From contig NZ_JACCFY010000001.1 of assembly GCF_013410745.1 (NCBI RefSeq), forward strand, positions 1,240,001 to 1,304,000: a stretch of DNA of 64,000 bases. Reading direction: 5' to 3'. The notes under the pieces are model-generated. The model was not told the DNA's origin. It did not search any database and saw nothing but the letters and a program-made list of their open reading frames with translations. Within the stretch, counting starts at the first letter, position 1. Each line of letters opens with the position of its first letter. A program made the translations under genes and the position numbers. Source of the stretch: Nesterenkonia xinjiangensis. Lineage in GTDB: Bacteria > Actinomycetota > Actinomycetes > Actinomycetales > Micrococcaceae. Below are positions 1 through 8,678 of the stretch, one piece after another.

Positions 1-124
1 CACCGCCTCCCAGGCGTACCCTGGGAACCACTGAGCAGATGCGCCGACCCGGGCACTCAGCCTGCAGCCCCCGCCCGGGCCGAGCCGAGCGGCGGGCTGC
101 CACGGGCCGCTAGGCTGGGGCATC

Positions 125-706
125 ATGCGACAGTCCAAACGCACCGAGATCCTGCACGCCGCCCAGCACATCGTCCAGCGTGACGGCGTCACGGCGATCA
201 CCTATGAATCGGTGGCCGCCGAGGCCGGCCTGACCAAGGGCGGACTGCTCTATCACTTCCCGTCCCGGGAGGACATGCTCCTGGCCCTGCATGAGCACGT
301 CGCGGGCCAGTGGGAGGCCTGCATGGAGTCTGAGGCGGGGGCTCCCTACGAGGAGCTCACGCCGGGGCAGCGGCTCGACGCCTACATCCGCGCGTCACAG
401 AACCCCGACCGGGCGGAGCTGCTGCTGATGCTCGAGTCCGCCGGGGATCCCGCCGCCCAGGCGGCCTGGGACACGGTGCACGATCGGTGGTCGCCTCCGC
501 CGCCCCGTGGCACGCCCGACGACGCCGACGTGCCGGGCCGCGCGGCCGGCGTCGACCCGGACCTGCTGCCGTTCCTGGCACGGCTGGCCGCGGACGGACT
601 GTGGTTCTATGAGGCGCTGGCTCCCGGGCATTTCACCGAGGCGCAGCGGTCCACGATCGTGGAGGCGATCATCCGGCTGGGCGCCGGGGAGCACACGCAG
701 ACCTGA
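125..706 (+). CDS. TetR/AcrR family transcriptional regulator
   Basis: This is a 193-residue one-component repressor-type regulator. Residues 8-55 form a TetR N-terminal helix-turn-helix (TYESVAAEAGLTKGGLLYHF, with the typical Y-HF recognition helix). The rest is a ligand-binding domain without a recognisable ligand signature. The start codon has no Shine-Dalgarno sequence, but a TAGGCT box lies 8 nt upstream (111-116), so the mRNA may be leaderless. The gene converges on the sirtuin gene with an 8-bp gap. Its target is unknown because the gene upstream lies outside the window. Family assignment is firm; function is not. Confidence 0.9.
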   Translation: MRQSKRTEILHAAQHIVQRDGVTAITYESVAAEAGLTKGGLLYHFPSREDMLLALHEHVAGQWEACMESEAGAPYEELTPGQRLDAYIRASQNPDRAELLLMLESAGDPAAQAAWDTVHDRWSPPPPRGTPDDADVPGRAAGVDPDLLPFLARLAADGLWFYEALAPGHFTEAQRSTIVEAIIRLGAGEHTQT

Positions 707-714
707 CCGGCAGC

Positions 715-1740
715 TCACCTCAGCGCGGCGTCGAGACTCTCCAGCGCAGGGGCGATCCGCGTCCGCCACCGCCAGTCGGCCTTCGCGTCGGCACGGGACG
801 GCCCGCCGTTGATGATGCCGATCGGTCGCCCCGCCCGGTGCATCTGCAGGGCGATCTTGAAGCCGCTCATCACCGCCATCGAGGAACCGACCACCAGGAG
901 TCCGGAGGACCGCTCCACGAGCTCGTCCACCAGGACCTTGCGCTCAGCAGGCACGCCCTCGCCGAAATAGACGACGTCGGGCTTCAGCCGGGTGGACCCG
1001 CAGACCAGGCAGCCGACCATGTGGAAGCGCCGGATCCAGGAGTCCTCGAGGGCGACGTCGCCGTCGGGATTGACGTTCTCCGCGGCCTGGAGGGCCTCCT
1101 CAGCGTAGCCGGGGTTGGCCTCCTCCAGGCGGGTGTCCAGGTGTCGGCGCTCCTCCCGGTTTCCGCAGGTCAGGCAGGCCACGGTGGCGAGATCGCCGTG
1201 CAGCGGGATCAGCGGAGACTCCACCCCGACCTCATGGTGGGCCAGGGCGTGGAGGCCGTCCACGTTCTGGGTGACCAGCCCGGAGAGCGTGCCCCACCGC
1301 TGCCAGCCGGCGAGCAGATGGTGCGCCGAGTTCGGCGTGGCACTGTCCATATGCCGCCAGCCGACGAAGCTGCGCGCCCAGTACCGGTGGCGGGCGCCCT
1401 CGTCGTGCAGGAACTCCTGGTACGTCATCGGCCGGTGACGGTGCAGGGACCCCTGAGGGCCGCGATAGTCGGGTATGCCGGAGTCGGTGGAGACTCCGGC
1501 GCCGGTGACGGCGAGCACCCCGCCGACGCGCAGCATCTGCAGGATGCCGGCCTGGGCTGCCTCCCCGGCCTGCGGAGGCGCGGTGTCTTCGACGACGCGC
1601 TCGATGGACCGCAGCGCGGCCCGGTGGGCGTTGGCCACGGGGATGGTGAAGGCCGGGGAATCGGTGGCGGGGCGCATCTCCTGTGCGCCGAGGCCTCCGG
1701 CGGACTCCTCGGACACAGCAGAATCCGACCCGGCGGTCAT
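715..1740 (-). CDS. Sir2-family NAD-dependent protein deacetylase (sirtuin)
   Basis: Sirtuins remove acyl groups from protein lysines using NAD+, giving nicotinamide and O-acetyl-ADP-ribose. The NAD-binding signature GAGVSTDSGIPDYRG, the TQNVDGLH motif, the catalytic His in PLHGDL, and two CxxC pairs (CLTC and CLVC) for the structural zinc are all visible. The reading frame stays open upstream to 2067, across the DUF3073 gene, but that extension is low-complexity and arginine-rich. I chose the ATG at 1740; ATG at 1677 and GTG at 1809 are alternatives, and none has a good ribosome-binding site. It lies just downstream of the DUF3073 gene on the same strand and could be co-transcribed with it. 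Confidence 0.88.
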   Translation of the reverse strand: MTAGSDSAVSEESAGGLGAQEMRPATDSPAFTIPVANAHRAALRSIERVVEDTAPPQAGEAAQAGILQMLRVGGVLAVTGAGVSTDSGIPDYRGPQGSLHRHRPMTYQEFLHDEGARHRYWARSFVGWRHMDSATPNSAHHLLAGWQRWGTLSGLVTQNVDGLHALAHHEVGVESPLIPLHGDLATVACLTCGNREERRHLDTRLEEANPGYAEEALQAAENVNPDGDVALEDSWIRRFHMVGCLVCGSTRLKPDVVYFGEGVPAERKVLVDELVERSSGLLVVGSSMAVMSGFKIALQMHRAGRPIGIINGGPSRADAKADWRWRTRIAPALESLDAALR

Positions 1741-1813
1741 CGCCGGATCGGATTCACTGCTGCTTGTGACGGCCTGAGTGCTGGCGGGAGCAGTGCGTCC
1801 CTGCTCCACGGTC

Positions 1814-2014
1814 TCAGCGGCCGTAGCGTTCCGAGAGGTCGTCGTAGCCGTACGACTCATCCTCCGGTTCGGGTGAGGTGGCTTCCTCGGCGGGGATTTC
1901 ACCACGCGACTGAGCCAGCTCTCGCTCGAGAGCTGACAGGTCGGTGTTCGGGGTGAAGTACTTGATCTCCCGCGCCTGCTTCGTTGCTTTCGCCTTCTGA
2001 CGGCCGCGCCCCAT
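1814..2014 (-). CDS. DUF3073 family small protein
   Basis: This is a 66-residue protein that starts MGRGRQKAKATKQAREIKYF, the hallmark N-terminus of the actinobacterial DUF3073 family. The middle carries the NTDLSALERELA segment, and the tail is acidic and ends in DDLSERYGR. The function of the family is unknown; the small, basic N-terminus might bind nucleic acid, which is a guess. A purine-rich Shine-Dalgarno sequence (AGAGGGGG) sits about 8 nt before the ATG at 2014, which makes the start secure. Confidence 0.92.
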   Translation of the reverse strand: MGRGRQKAKATKQAREIKYFTPNTDLSALERELAQSRGEIPAEEATSPEPEDESYGYDDLSERYGR

Positions 2015-2331
2015 GAGCGAGACCCCCTCTGTCTTCTCAGGTCCTCGCGATGCCGGGCAGGGTGCAACGCGGGAGTATCTCTGCGATCTACTGGTTCGTG
2101 TACCTAGGTTAACATGATTGGGAACGGTGCGTCGCACGTCCGCCCAGGGCGAAGTCCTCCAGGATGCCCCGCCCTGCGGTGCTCTGTGCGCCCGAATGGT
2201 CCAGTTCGCGGGGTGCTGTGCCTGTCCGACGCCCCCCGGATGCTCGTCGTCGACCTTCGCCGACGGCGCCGTGGGCATCCGGATGGGACGGACATCACCT
2301 TCGCCTGCGCTCCACCAGGACGCCGTTCGAC
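2015..2331. other. Divergent intergenic region, no gene seen
   Basis: About 317 bp separate the DUF3073 gene and the Septum_form gene. It must hold promoters for both. An 8-bp palindrome (ACCTAGGT) lies at 2102-2109 in the least GC-rich part. Open frames cross the stretch on both strands, but they lack ribosome-binding sites and give arginine/proline-rich translations, so I see no gene here. Confidence 0.6.
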
Positions 2332-3264
2332 ATGTCCCGCCGATCCCGCCACGACGCGCACAGGAGCACCGCCGCAGTGGAAGACAGCACTGAGTCGCCC
2401 GACCATTCCTCAGGTGAGCCCTCCGGACCTCTCCCCCCGACGCGCCGATCGCGCCGCGAGGCCCGACGTCGGGCTGACCGGAGGACCACCGCAGCGGAGC
2501 CCGACGCCCGCGAGGGAGCGACGGCCCGCGAGGGAGCGACGGCGGAACCCCCCGAGGACTCCCCGGAGGAGATCTCCCCGGACGACTCCGGCCACCTGGA
2601 GTCCTTCGACGTCCGGGAGACCGCGAATCGTGATCCCCGACGCCCGAACGTGCTGCCCTTCGTCCTCGCCGGCGGACTCGTCGTGCTAGTCACCCTGTCC
2701 CTTTTGTGGTGGTTCCTCTTCCGAGACGAGCCGGCCGAGCTGCCGGAGACTGTCGCCGAGCGCGAGGAGGATCCCGGCATCGACGGCGTGATCCTGCGGG
2801 ACGCCGAGCCGGACCAGTGGCTGGCCGGCGACTGCCTGACTGGCTTCCAACCGCAGGACGAGTCCGCCCCGGCCACGATCATCGAGTGCGGACACAGCTA
2901 TGACGTCCAGGTGATCCACTGGGAGGATCTGGAGGTCGGCGAGTACCCGGGTGACGAGGACATCTCAGAACGGGCGCACATGACCTGCGAGGACAACGGG
3001 CAGCTGGACCAGGACGCCGTGGACGCCGTGGACTTCGAGCTGCAGGTCCGCATCTCCCACCCGACCGAGTCGACCTGGCGCCGCGAGGGCGACCGGCGGA
3101 TCAACTGCCTGCTGCAGCCGGCCAGCGGAGTCACCATGACGGGGAACTTCGTGGTGGACCCCGAGGAGCACTCCTCCGCCGACGACGCCGAGGACGCCGA
3201 GCCCGGCACTGAGGACGAGGCCCCCGACGCGGACGCTGATGCCGATGCCACGGAGGGTGACTGA
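2332..3264 (+). CDS. Septum formation family (Septum_form) membrane protein
   Basis: This 310-residue protein has a long charged cytoplasmic N-terminus (residues 1-105), one transmembrane helix (about 108-130, with LLWWFLF at its end), and an extracytoplasmic domain. That domain carries the Cys pattern of the Septum_form family (GDCLTGF, IIECGHSYDVQVIHWE, MTCEDN, INCLLQP). The family has been linked to septum formation in Actinobacteria, but the biochemical role is unknown. The last 40 residues are almost entirely Asp, Glu, Ala and Pro. The ATG at 2332 was chosen because upstream translation is unstructured; AGGA lies 12 nt before it. The N-terminus contains a duplicated REGATA unit. Confidence 0.8.
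   Translation: MSRRSRHDAHRSTAAVEDSTESPDHSSGEPSGPLPPTRRSRREARRRADRRTTAAEPDAREGATAREGATAEPPEDSPEEISPDDSGHLESFDVRETANRDPRRPNVLPFVLAGGLVVLVTLSLLWWFLFRDEPAELPETVAEREEDPGIDGVILRDAEPDQWLAGDCLTGFQPQDESAPATIIECGHSYDVQVIHWEDLEVGEYPGDEDISERAHMTCEDNGQLDQDAVDAVDFELQVRISHPTESTWRREGDRRINCLLQPASGVTMTGNFVVDPEEHSSADDAEDAEPGTEDEAPDADADADATEGD
2506..2541 (+). repeat. Perfect 18-bp tandem duplication inside the Septum_form gene
   Basis: Two identical 18-bp units (2506-2523 and 2524-2541) encode a repeated AREGAT segment in the disordered cytoplasmic tail. The reading frame is kept. It is probably a recent slippage duplication in a region under little constraint. Confidence 0.85.
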
Positions 3265-3293
3265 GCAGGTCGTCCAGAGACGCACCCGCCCGA

Positions 3294-4256
3294 TCAGGAC
3301 CCCACGATGACCTCGTGGGCCTGACGCCGCGCGGCGTCCTCCATCATGTCCTGCACGCCCTCCCGCCAGGGCGTGACCGGGGCGCGGACCAGGAGCTCCT
3401 CGCTGGGGACCAGGGTGCAGGGACGTCGCCAGATCGGCCTGAGCCTGGCGAGTTCCAGGATCGTCCGGCTGATCAGCCCCGTCGCCCGGAGCACCACGTG
3501 CGGCAGCACCACAGGTGCCCGGTGCGCTCGACCCACGACGTCGGCGGCGTGCTCCGCCACCTGGCGCAGCGTCGGAGCCTGCGACGGCGCGATGAGGAGC
3601 CGGTGGGGGCTCTTCCCGAGCAGCTCCTGCGCATCTGCCCCCGCCGCGATCATGGCCCGGCTGAGGTCGGCGATCTCGGTCACCGCATGGGCGACGTCGG
3701 GGTCGGCGGGGATGATGGCTCGACGACCTGCTGCCACGCGCTCAGTGATGAGCAGGCGCACCACGCTGCTGCTCGGCTCGGCGTCTGCGCCGATGAGATC
3801 TCCTGCCAGGATGCTGATCACCCGCGCCGAGTGTGCGGCTCGCGCCTCCAGCAGCTCCCGCCGCACCCGCCCTTTGTCCTCGACCGGGGCGTAGGCGGAG
3901 TCCTCCTTCAGCACTTCCGCGTCCCCGGCGAAGGCGTAGGTGGACTCCGGGAAGACCACCACGGCACCGCTCTCGGCCGCCGCCTCGAGGACCGCCTGCT
4001 CCATCCGCGGCAGCTCCGAAGCCCAGGCTCGTGAGTCATAGCGGGTGTGGAAGCAGGCGAAGATGACCTCAGCACCTGCGGCGGCGGACGCGATGTCCGC
4101 ACGTCTCGCGGCATCGCCGATCACATGATGAGCACCTTCGGGCATCGCCGCCCGGGCGGACCGCGTCACCACCACCGTCTCGACACCTCGGGCCAGCAGA
4201 TCGGCGGTCACTCGCGAACCGATCTGGCCATGGCCGACCACCACTGCTCTACGCAT
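3294..4256 (-). CDS. NAD(P)-binding epimerase/NmrA-like protein
   Basis: This 320-residue protein starts with a Rossmann fold (VVVGHGQIGSRVTADLLARG, a GxGxxG motif) and follows the extended or atypical short-chain dehydrogenase pattern, including a YAFAGD segment. The active-site YxxxK is not clear, so it may be a sensor or an oxidoreductase with an altered site. The ATG at 4256 has GAGAGG 7 nt upstream. It is transcribed away from a TetR regulator at 4431, which probably controls it: the gap holds a perfect 15-bp palindrome (4283-4297). The substrate is unknown. Confidence 0.72.
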   Translation of the reverse strand: MRRAVVVGHGQIGSRVTADLLARGVETVVVTRSARAAMPEGAHHVIGDAARRADIASAAAGAEVIFACFHTRYDSRAWASELPRMEQAVLEAAAESGAVVVFPESTYAFAGDAEVLKEDSAYAPVEDKGRVRRELLEARAAHSARVISILAGDLIGADAEPSSSVVRLLITERVAAGRRAIIPADPDVAHAVTEIADLSRAMIAAGADAQELLGKSPHRLLIAPSQAPTLRQVAEHAADVVGRAHRAPVVLPHVVLRATGLISRTILELARLRPIWRRPCTLVPSEELLVRAPVTPWREGVQDMMEDAARRQAHEVIVGS

Positions 4257-4282
4257 CCTGGGACCTCTCGTCGTCGCATGAA

Positions 4283-4297
4283 GAGAGCACTGCTCTC
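4283..4297. promoter_or_regulatory. Candidate TetR operator (15-bp palindrome)
   Basis: The sequence reads GAGAGCA-C-TGCTCTC, with perfect 7-bp arms around one central base. It lies 27 bp upstream of the epimerase-like gene, in the gap shared with the divergent TetR gene. A second half-site-like AGTGCTC occurs about 50 bp further on. The position and symmetry suit the operator of the adjacent regulator. Confidence 0.5.
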
Positions 4298-4418
4298 GTT
4301 TGATCGAGAGCCTAGCTGACCGACGCTCCAAAGACAAGATCAGTGCTCTTTTTAGTGACTGGTGACCTCTCTCGTCACTGCCTCTCTCCCACGAGCATGA
4401 CGCTCTCCGAGAGGTTGA

Positions 4419-4424
4419 TAGGAT
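4419..4424 (+). promoter_or_regulatory. Candidate -10 box (TAGGAT) of a leaderless TetR mRNA
   Basis: TAGGAT is followed by exactly 6 nt and the ATG at 4431. No Shine-Dalgarno sequence precedes the ATG. This is the spacing expected when transcription starts at the first base of the start codon. Confidence 0.5.
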
Positions 4425-4430
4425 CGCCGC

Positions 4431-5108
4431 ATGCCGCCCGACGCCGCCCGCCTGACCCCACGGGAGAAGAGCCGTCGGGACACCGAGGCCGCCGTCCTGG
4501 AGATCGCGAACAGGCAGCTCGACTCCGAGGGGCCCCATGGGCTTTCCCTGCGCGCGGTGGCCCGTGAACTCGGCGTGGTCTCGAGCGCCGTCTATCGCTA
4601 CGTCCGCAGCCGGGACGAGCTGCTGACCCTGCTGATCACAGACGCCTACGAGGGTCTCGCCGACGACGTCGAGGCCGCCCTGGCGCGCGAGGGCGACACC
4701 CTGGAGGTCCTGGCGGTGACGATGCTCCACTGGTCACGCCGCTTTCCGCAGCGCTGGGCCCTGATCCACGGATCACCGGTGGAGGGCTATCGCGCTCCCG
4801 AGGAGACGGTCCCTCCCGGCACTCGAACTGCCGTGCAGGCGGCACGCCTGGTCGCTGAGCTCCACGACCAGACGCCCCACCGGCAGCTCTCCGATGCCGC
4901 AGGATCGCACCCCGCCGCCACCTGGCTGGTCGGAGAGCTCGAGGAGCTCGGACTGACCATCTCGCCGCAGGCCGCGCTGCGTGCCGTCTCTGTCTGGGCC
5001 GGCCTCCTGGGAATGGTCAACATCCTGCGCTTCGGCCAACTCGGCCCGGGCAGTGCCGACGTCGAGGACGACCTGATGCGCGCCCATGTCCTCCGGCTGA
5101 CCACCTGA
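4431..5108 (+). CDS. TetR/AcrR family regulator with a long C-terminal ligand domain
   Basis: This 225-residue regulator has a helix-turn-helix at about residues 30-65 (LSLRAVARELGVVSSAVYRY). The C-terminal domain resembles the TetR_C_33 type found with dehydrogenases and flavin enzymes (MLHWSRRFPQRWALIHGSPVEGY). It is divergent from the epimerase-like gene and shares a palindromic gap with it, so local repression is likely. The ogt gene begins 37 bp downstream on the same strand and may share its transcript. Confidence 0.9.
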   Translation: MPPDAARLTPREKSRRDTEAAVLEIANRQLDSEGPHGLSLRAVARELGVVSSAVYRYVRSRDELLTLLITDAYEGLADDVEAALAREGDTLEVLAVTMLHWSRRFPQRWALIHGSPVEGYRAPEETVPPGTRTAVQAARLVAELHDQTPHRQLSDAAGSHPAATWLVGELEELGLTISPQAALRAVSVWAGLLGMVNILRFGQLGPGSADVEDDLMRAHVLRLTT

Positions 5109-5145
5109 GACCGCTCACGACCTGACCCGCACCCTGGAGAACCCC

Positions 5146-5742
5146 ATGAGCACCAGCACCGCAACCCCTGCCTCTCTGCCCGAGCTGCGCTGGTGCTCCG
5201 CCTCGCTGGGCGAGCTGGGCTCCGTGGTGGTGGTCCATTCCCCCGAAGACGACACCATCCGTGCGGCGAGCCTGGCACGCCCGGAAGGAGCAGAGCCCGA
5301 GGTCGCCGCGATCGGCCGCGCCCTGGAGCAGATGATGGATCACCTGGAAGCAGCGGCCCCGGAGACCGCGGACCGGGAGATGAATCCGCTGCCCACCGAC
5401 TGTGGCGTCGTCGCCGAGGCGGTGGCCGCCTATGTCCAGGGTCAGCATGAGGCCTTCGACGACGTCGCCGTCGTCCAGCCCGGCTCCGCGTATCGGCAGC
5501 AGGTGTGGGCCGCCCTGCGCGAGGTGCCGGCCGGGGAGACGGTCTCCTATGCGGAGCTGGCCCAGATGGCGGGTCGGCCGCTGGCACACCGCGCGGCGGC
5601 GAGCGCCTGCGCCCACAACCTGGTGGCCTTCGCCATCCCCTGCCACCGGGTGATCAGGGCCGACGGCTCCATCGGCGGCTACGGCTTCGGCGGCGTGGGC
5701 ACCAAGCGCAGACTGCTCGCCCGCGAGGGGATCCACCTCTGA
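5146..5742 (+). CDS. ogt: Methylated-DNA--protein-cysteine S-methyltransferase
   Basis: This suicide repair enzyme moves the alkyl group from O6-alkylguanine (and O4-alkylthymine) to its own cysteine. The active site is visible as AIPCHRVI (acceptor Cys166) followed by GGYGFGG. The preceding winged-helix DNA-binding segment reads GETVSYAELAQMAGRP. At 198 residues it matches the single-domain Ogt/MGMT class rather than the Ada fusion. It lies downstream of the TetR gene and ends at a long hairpin (5761-5838). Confidence 0.93.
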   Translation: MSTSTATPASLPELRWCSASLGELGSVVVVHSPEDDTIRAASLARPEGAEPEVAAIGRALEQMMDHLEAAAPETADREMNPLPTDCGVVAEAVAAYVQGQHEAFDDVAVVQPGSAYRQQVWAALREVPAGETVSYAELAQMAGRPLAHRAAASACAHNLVAFAIPCHRVIRADGSIGGYGFGGVGTKRRLLAREGIHL

Positions 5743-5760
5743 TCCATCCCCCCTCGACGT

Positions 5761-5838
5761 CGAGTGGCCACGAATCACGGCATCTCACCCCCGACGACGG
5801 CGTGTCATCGGGCAGACGCCGCGATTCGTGGCCACTCG
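5761..5838. terminator. Long hairpin between the convergent ogt and clpB genes
   Basis: Perfect 16-bp arms lie at 5761-5776 and 5823-5838. The 46-nt interior continues the symmetry imperfectly. It fills the gap between two convergent genes and could stop transcription from both sides. There is no T tract. It belongs to a group of five similar hairpins in this window. Confidence 0.75.
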
Positions 5839-5857
5839 GTGGTCCAGGCGACGAGAA

Positions 5858-8467
5858 TCAGGTCTTCTTCGTCACGGTGAGTCCATGCACCGTGTGCTCC
5901 TCCAGGGAGAGCTCCTGACGGTCGACCAGGACCGTGTCACCATCCTCGACCTCGCCGCCCAGCAGCCGCTTGGCGAGCTGATCCCCGATCTCGCGCTGCA
6001 CCAGCCGGCGCAGCGGGCGCGCCCCGTAGGCGGGGTCGTAGCCGGTGAAGGCCAGCCACTCGCGGGCCGGGTCGGTTACCTCCAGGACGAGCCGGCGGGA
6101 GGCCATCCGCTCCTGCAGAGAACCGATCTGCAGATCCACGATGCTGGCCAGCTGCTCCATGGAGAGCGGATCGAACATCACGATGTCATCGAGCCGGTTG
6201 AGGAACTCGGGCTTGAAGGAGCGATTGACCACCTCCATGACGGCCCGGTGCTGGGCGTCGGCGTCCAGACTCTGGTCCACCAGGAACTGGGAGCCCAGGT
6301 TGGAGGTCAGGATCAGCACCACGTTGCGGAAGTCCACGGTGCGCCCCTGGCCATCGGTGAGGCGGCCGTCGTCGAGCACCTGCAGCAGGATGTCGAAGAC
6401 CTGCGTGTGGGCCTTCTCCACCTCGTCGAGCAGCACCACCGAGTAGGGACGTCGGCGCACCGCCTCGGTGAGCTGACCGCCTTCGTCGAAGCCGACGTAG
6501 CCGGGAGGCGCACCGACCAGCCGGGCCACCGAGTGCTTCTCCGAGTATTCGGACATGTCGATGCGGATCATCGAGCGCTCGTCGTCAAAGAGGAACTCCG
6601 CCAGGGCCTTGGCCAACTCGGTCTTGCCCACGCCGGTGGGCCCCAGGAACAGGAAGGAACCGGTGGGTCGGTCCGGGTCGGCGACTCCGGTGCGTGCCCG
6701 CCGGACGGCGTCGGAGACACTGGCCACGGCCCGGTGCTGGCCGATCAGCCGCGAGCCGATCAGCTCCTCCATCTGGAGCAGCTTCTGCGTCTCACCCTGC
6801 ATCAGCCTCCCGGCGGGGATCCCCGTCCAGGCGGAGATGACCTCGGCGACGCCGTCGGCGTCGACCCCTTCTGACACCATCCGGGAGCGCTGCCCTCCTG
6901 CGGAACTCTCCTGCTCCTCGGCGTCGGCAAGCTTCTGCTCGAGCTGCGGGATCTCACCGTAGAGCAGCCGGGAGGCCTCGGCGAGATCCCCCTCCCGCTG
7001 GGCCTTCTCCGCCTGGCTGCGCAGGTCGTCGAGCTGGACCCGCAGCTCACCGGAGCGGTTGAGCTCGGTCTTCTCGACCTCCCATCGGGCGGTCAGCTCA
7101 GCGAGGTCCTCCTTCTTGTCGGCGAGGTCCGCGCGCAGCACCTGGAGGCGTTCGGCGGAGCCGGCGTCGGTCTCCTCAGCGAGGGCCATCTCCTCCATGG
7201 TGAGCCGGTCCACCACGCGGCGCAGCTCATCGATCTCCACCGGCGCGGAGTCGATCTCCATGCGCAGCCGAGAGGCGGCCTCGTCGATCAGGTCGATGGC
7301 CTTGTCCGGCAGCTGCCGGCCGGTGATGTACCGATCTGACAGGGAGGCGGCGGCGACCAGCGCGTTGTCCGCGATGGCCACCTTGTGGTGGGCCTCGTAG
7401 CGCTCCTTGAGCCCGCGCAGGATGCCGATGGTGTCCTCCACCGAGGGCTCCCCCACGTAGACCTGCTGGAAGCGGCGCTCCAGGGCGGCGTCGGACTCCA
7501 CGTTCTCCCGGTACTCGTCCAGGGTGGTCGCACCGATGAGCCGCAGCTCCCCGCGGGCCAGCATCGGCTTGAGCATGTTGCCCGCATCCATGGAGCCCTC
7601 GGAGGCTCCGGCGCCGACCACGGTGTGGATCTCGTCGATGAAGGTGACGATCCCGCCCTCGGCGGACTTGATCTCCTCCAGCACGGCCTTGAGCCGCTCC
7701 TCGAACTCCCCGCGGTATTTGGCCCCGGCGATCATCGCACCCAGGTCCAGGGAGATCAGCGTCTTGTCCCGCAGCGACTCGGGGACGTCACCGGCGACCA
7801 TGCGCTGGGCCAGGCCCTCGACGACGGCGGTCTTGCCGACCCCGGGCTCACCGATGAGCACCGGGTTGTTCTTGGTGCGGCGGGAGAGCACCTGCACCAC
7901 GCGCCGGATCTCGGAATCGCGGCCGATGACCGGGTCCAGTTTGCCGGAACGGGCGATCTCGGTGAGGTCCGTGCCGAACTTCTCCAGCGACTGGAAGGTG
8001 TTCTCCGGATCCGGGGTGGTGACCTTGCGGTCGCCCCGGAGTCCGGGCAGCTCGGCCTTCAGCGGCTCGGGACCGGCTCCGGCCTCGGCGAGCGCCCGGC
8101 CCGAGGGTCCGGCGTCGGCGGCGACCCCGAGCAGGAGGTGTTCGGTGGAGACGAACTCGTCGCCCATCTGCTCGGCCTCGGCCTGGGCGGCCTTGATGAC
8201 GGCGAGACCCGCCTGGGAGAACTGCGGGGCCGCGACGGCGTCGCCGCTGGTGGCCGGCAGCTGCCTGATGGCGGCGGAGGCCCGGGTGGAGATGGCCTCG
8301 GGGTCCGCGCCGGCGGCCTTGAGCAGCGCGACGGCGACAGACTCCCTCTGGTCCATCAGGGCCTTGAGGATGTGAGCAGGTTCGATCTGCGGGTTGCCTG
8401 CGGTGTTGGCGTTCATCGCGGCCGCGGAGACGGCTTCCTGCGACTTGGTGGTGAGCTTGACGTCCAT
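5858..8467 (-). CDS. clpB: ATP-dependent disaggregase ClpB
   Basis: ClpB is a hexameric AAA+ chaperone that pulls polypeptides out of aggregates together with DnaK. At 869 residues it has the full layout: Clp N-domain (about 1-150), first AAA+ module with Walker A GEPGVGKT, a coiled-coil middle domain (about 410-530, [11 protein letters not shown] onward), second AAA+ module with Walker A GPTGVGKT, and the C-terminal small domain. The middle domain separates it from ClpA/ClpC. AAAGGAG precedes the ATG by about 12 nt. A HAIR inverted repeat lies about 80 bp upstream, so HspR repression relieved by heat shock is expected. Confidence 0.97.
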   Translation of the reverse strand: MDVKLTTKSQEAVSAAAMNANTAGNPQIEPAHILKALMDQRESVAVALLKAAGADPEAISTRASAAIRQLPATSGDAVAAPQFSQAGLAVIKAAQAEAEQMGDEFVSTEHLLLGVAADAGPSGRALAEAGAGPEPLKAELPGLRGDRKVTTPDPENTFQSLEKFGTDLTEIARSGKLDPVIGRDSEIRRVVQVLSRRTKNNPVLIGEPGVGKTAVVEGLAQRMVAGDVPESLRDKTLISLDLGAMIAGAKYRGEFEERLKAVLEEIKSAEGGIVTFIDEIHTVVGAGASEGSMDAGNMLKPMLARGELRLIGATTLDEYRENVESDAALERRFQQVYVGEPSVEDTIGILRGLKERYEAHHKVAIADNALVAAASLSDRYITGRQLPDKAIDLIDEAASRLRMEIDSAPVEIDELRRVVDRLTMEEMALAEETDAGSAERLQVLRADLADKKEDLAELTARWEVEKTELNRSGELRVQLDDLRSQAEKAQREGDLAEASRLLYGEIPQLEQKLADAEEQESSAGGQRSRMVSEGVDADGVAEVISAWTGIPAGRLMQGETQKLLQMEELIGSRLIGQHRAVASVSDAVRRARTGVADPDRPTGSFLFLGPTGVGKTELAKALAEFLFDDERSMIRIDMSEYSEKHSVARLVGAPPGYVGFDEGGQLTEAVRRRPYSVVLLDEVEKAHTQVFDILLQVLDDGRLTDGQGRTVDFRNVVLILTSNLGSQFLVDQSLDADAQHRAVMEVVNRSFKPEFLNRLDDIVMFDPLSMEQLASIVDLQIGSLQERMASRRLVLEVTDPAREWLAFTGYDPAYGARPLRRLVQREIGDQLAKRLLGGEVEDGDTVLVDRQELSLEEHTVHGLTVTKKT

Positions 8468-8542
8468 GGGGTGAAGGCTCCTTTCTCAGCGCCTCGGCGG
8501 TCCCTCGCCTGTAGTACATCAGGTCCGGCGAGCCCTGTCATG

Positions 8543-8571
8543 CAAACTTGAGTCAATGATACTCAAGTTTG
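8543..8571 (-). promoter_or_regulatory. HAIR element, predicted HspR operator of clpB
   Basis: The core reads CTTGAGT-N7-ACTCAAG (8547-8567), which equals the published HAIR consensus for HspR. The symmetry extends to 11-bp perfect arms (CAAACTTGAGT at 8543-8553 and its complement at 8561-8571). It overlaps the expected clpB promoter region. hspR itself is not in this window. Confidence 0.9.
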
Positions 8572-8678
8572 GTCGGCAGGCACATATTCCCCTCACTCCA
8601 CGCCAGCTCGAAAATCCATCATGTCGAGGGGCCACGCACTGTCACCCGCTCCCCGCCGCAGTCTCGGAACCCGACTTT

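Noticed and set aside
1741-2067. N-terminal extension of the sirtuin reading frame
   Set aside because: It crosses the well-supported DUF3073 gene in another frame, has no ribosome-binding site and encodes low-complexity arginine/serine sequence.
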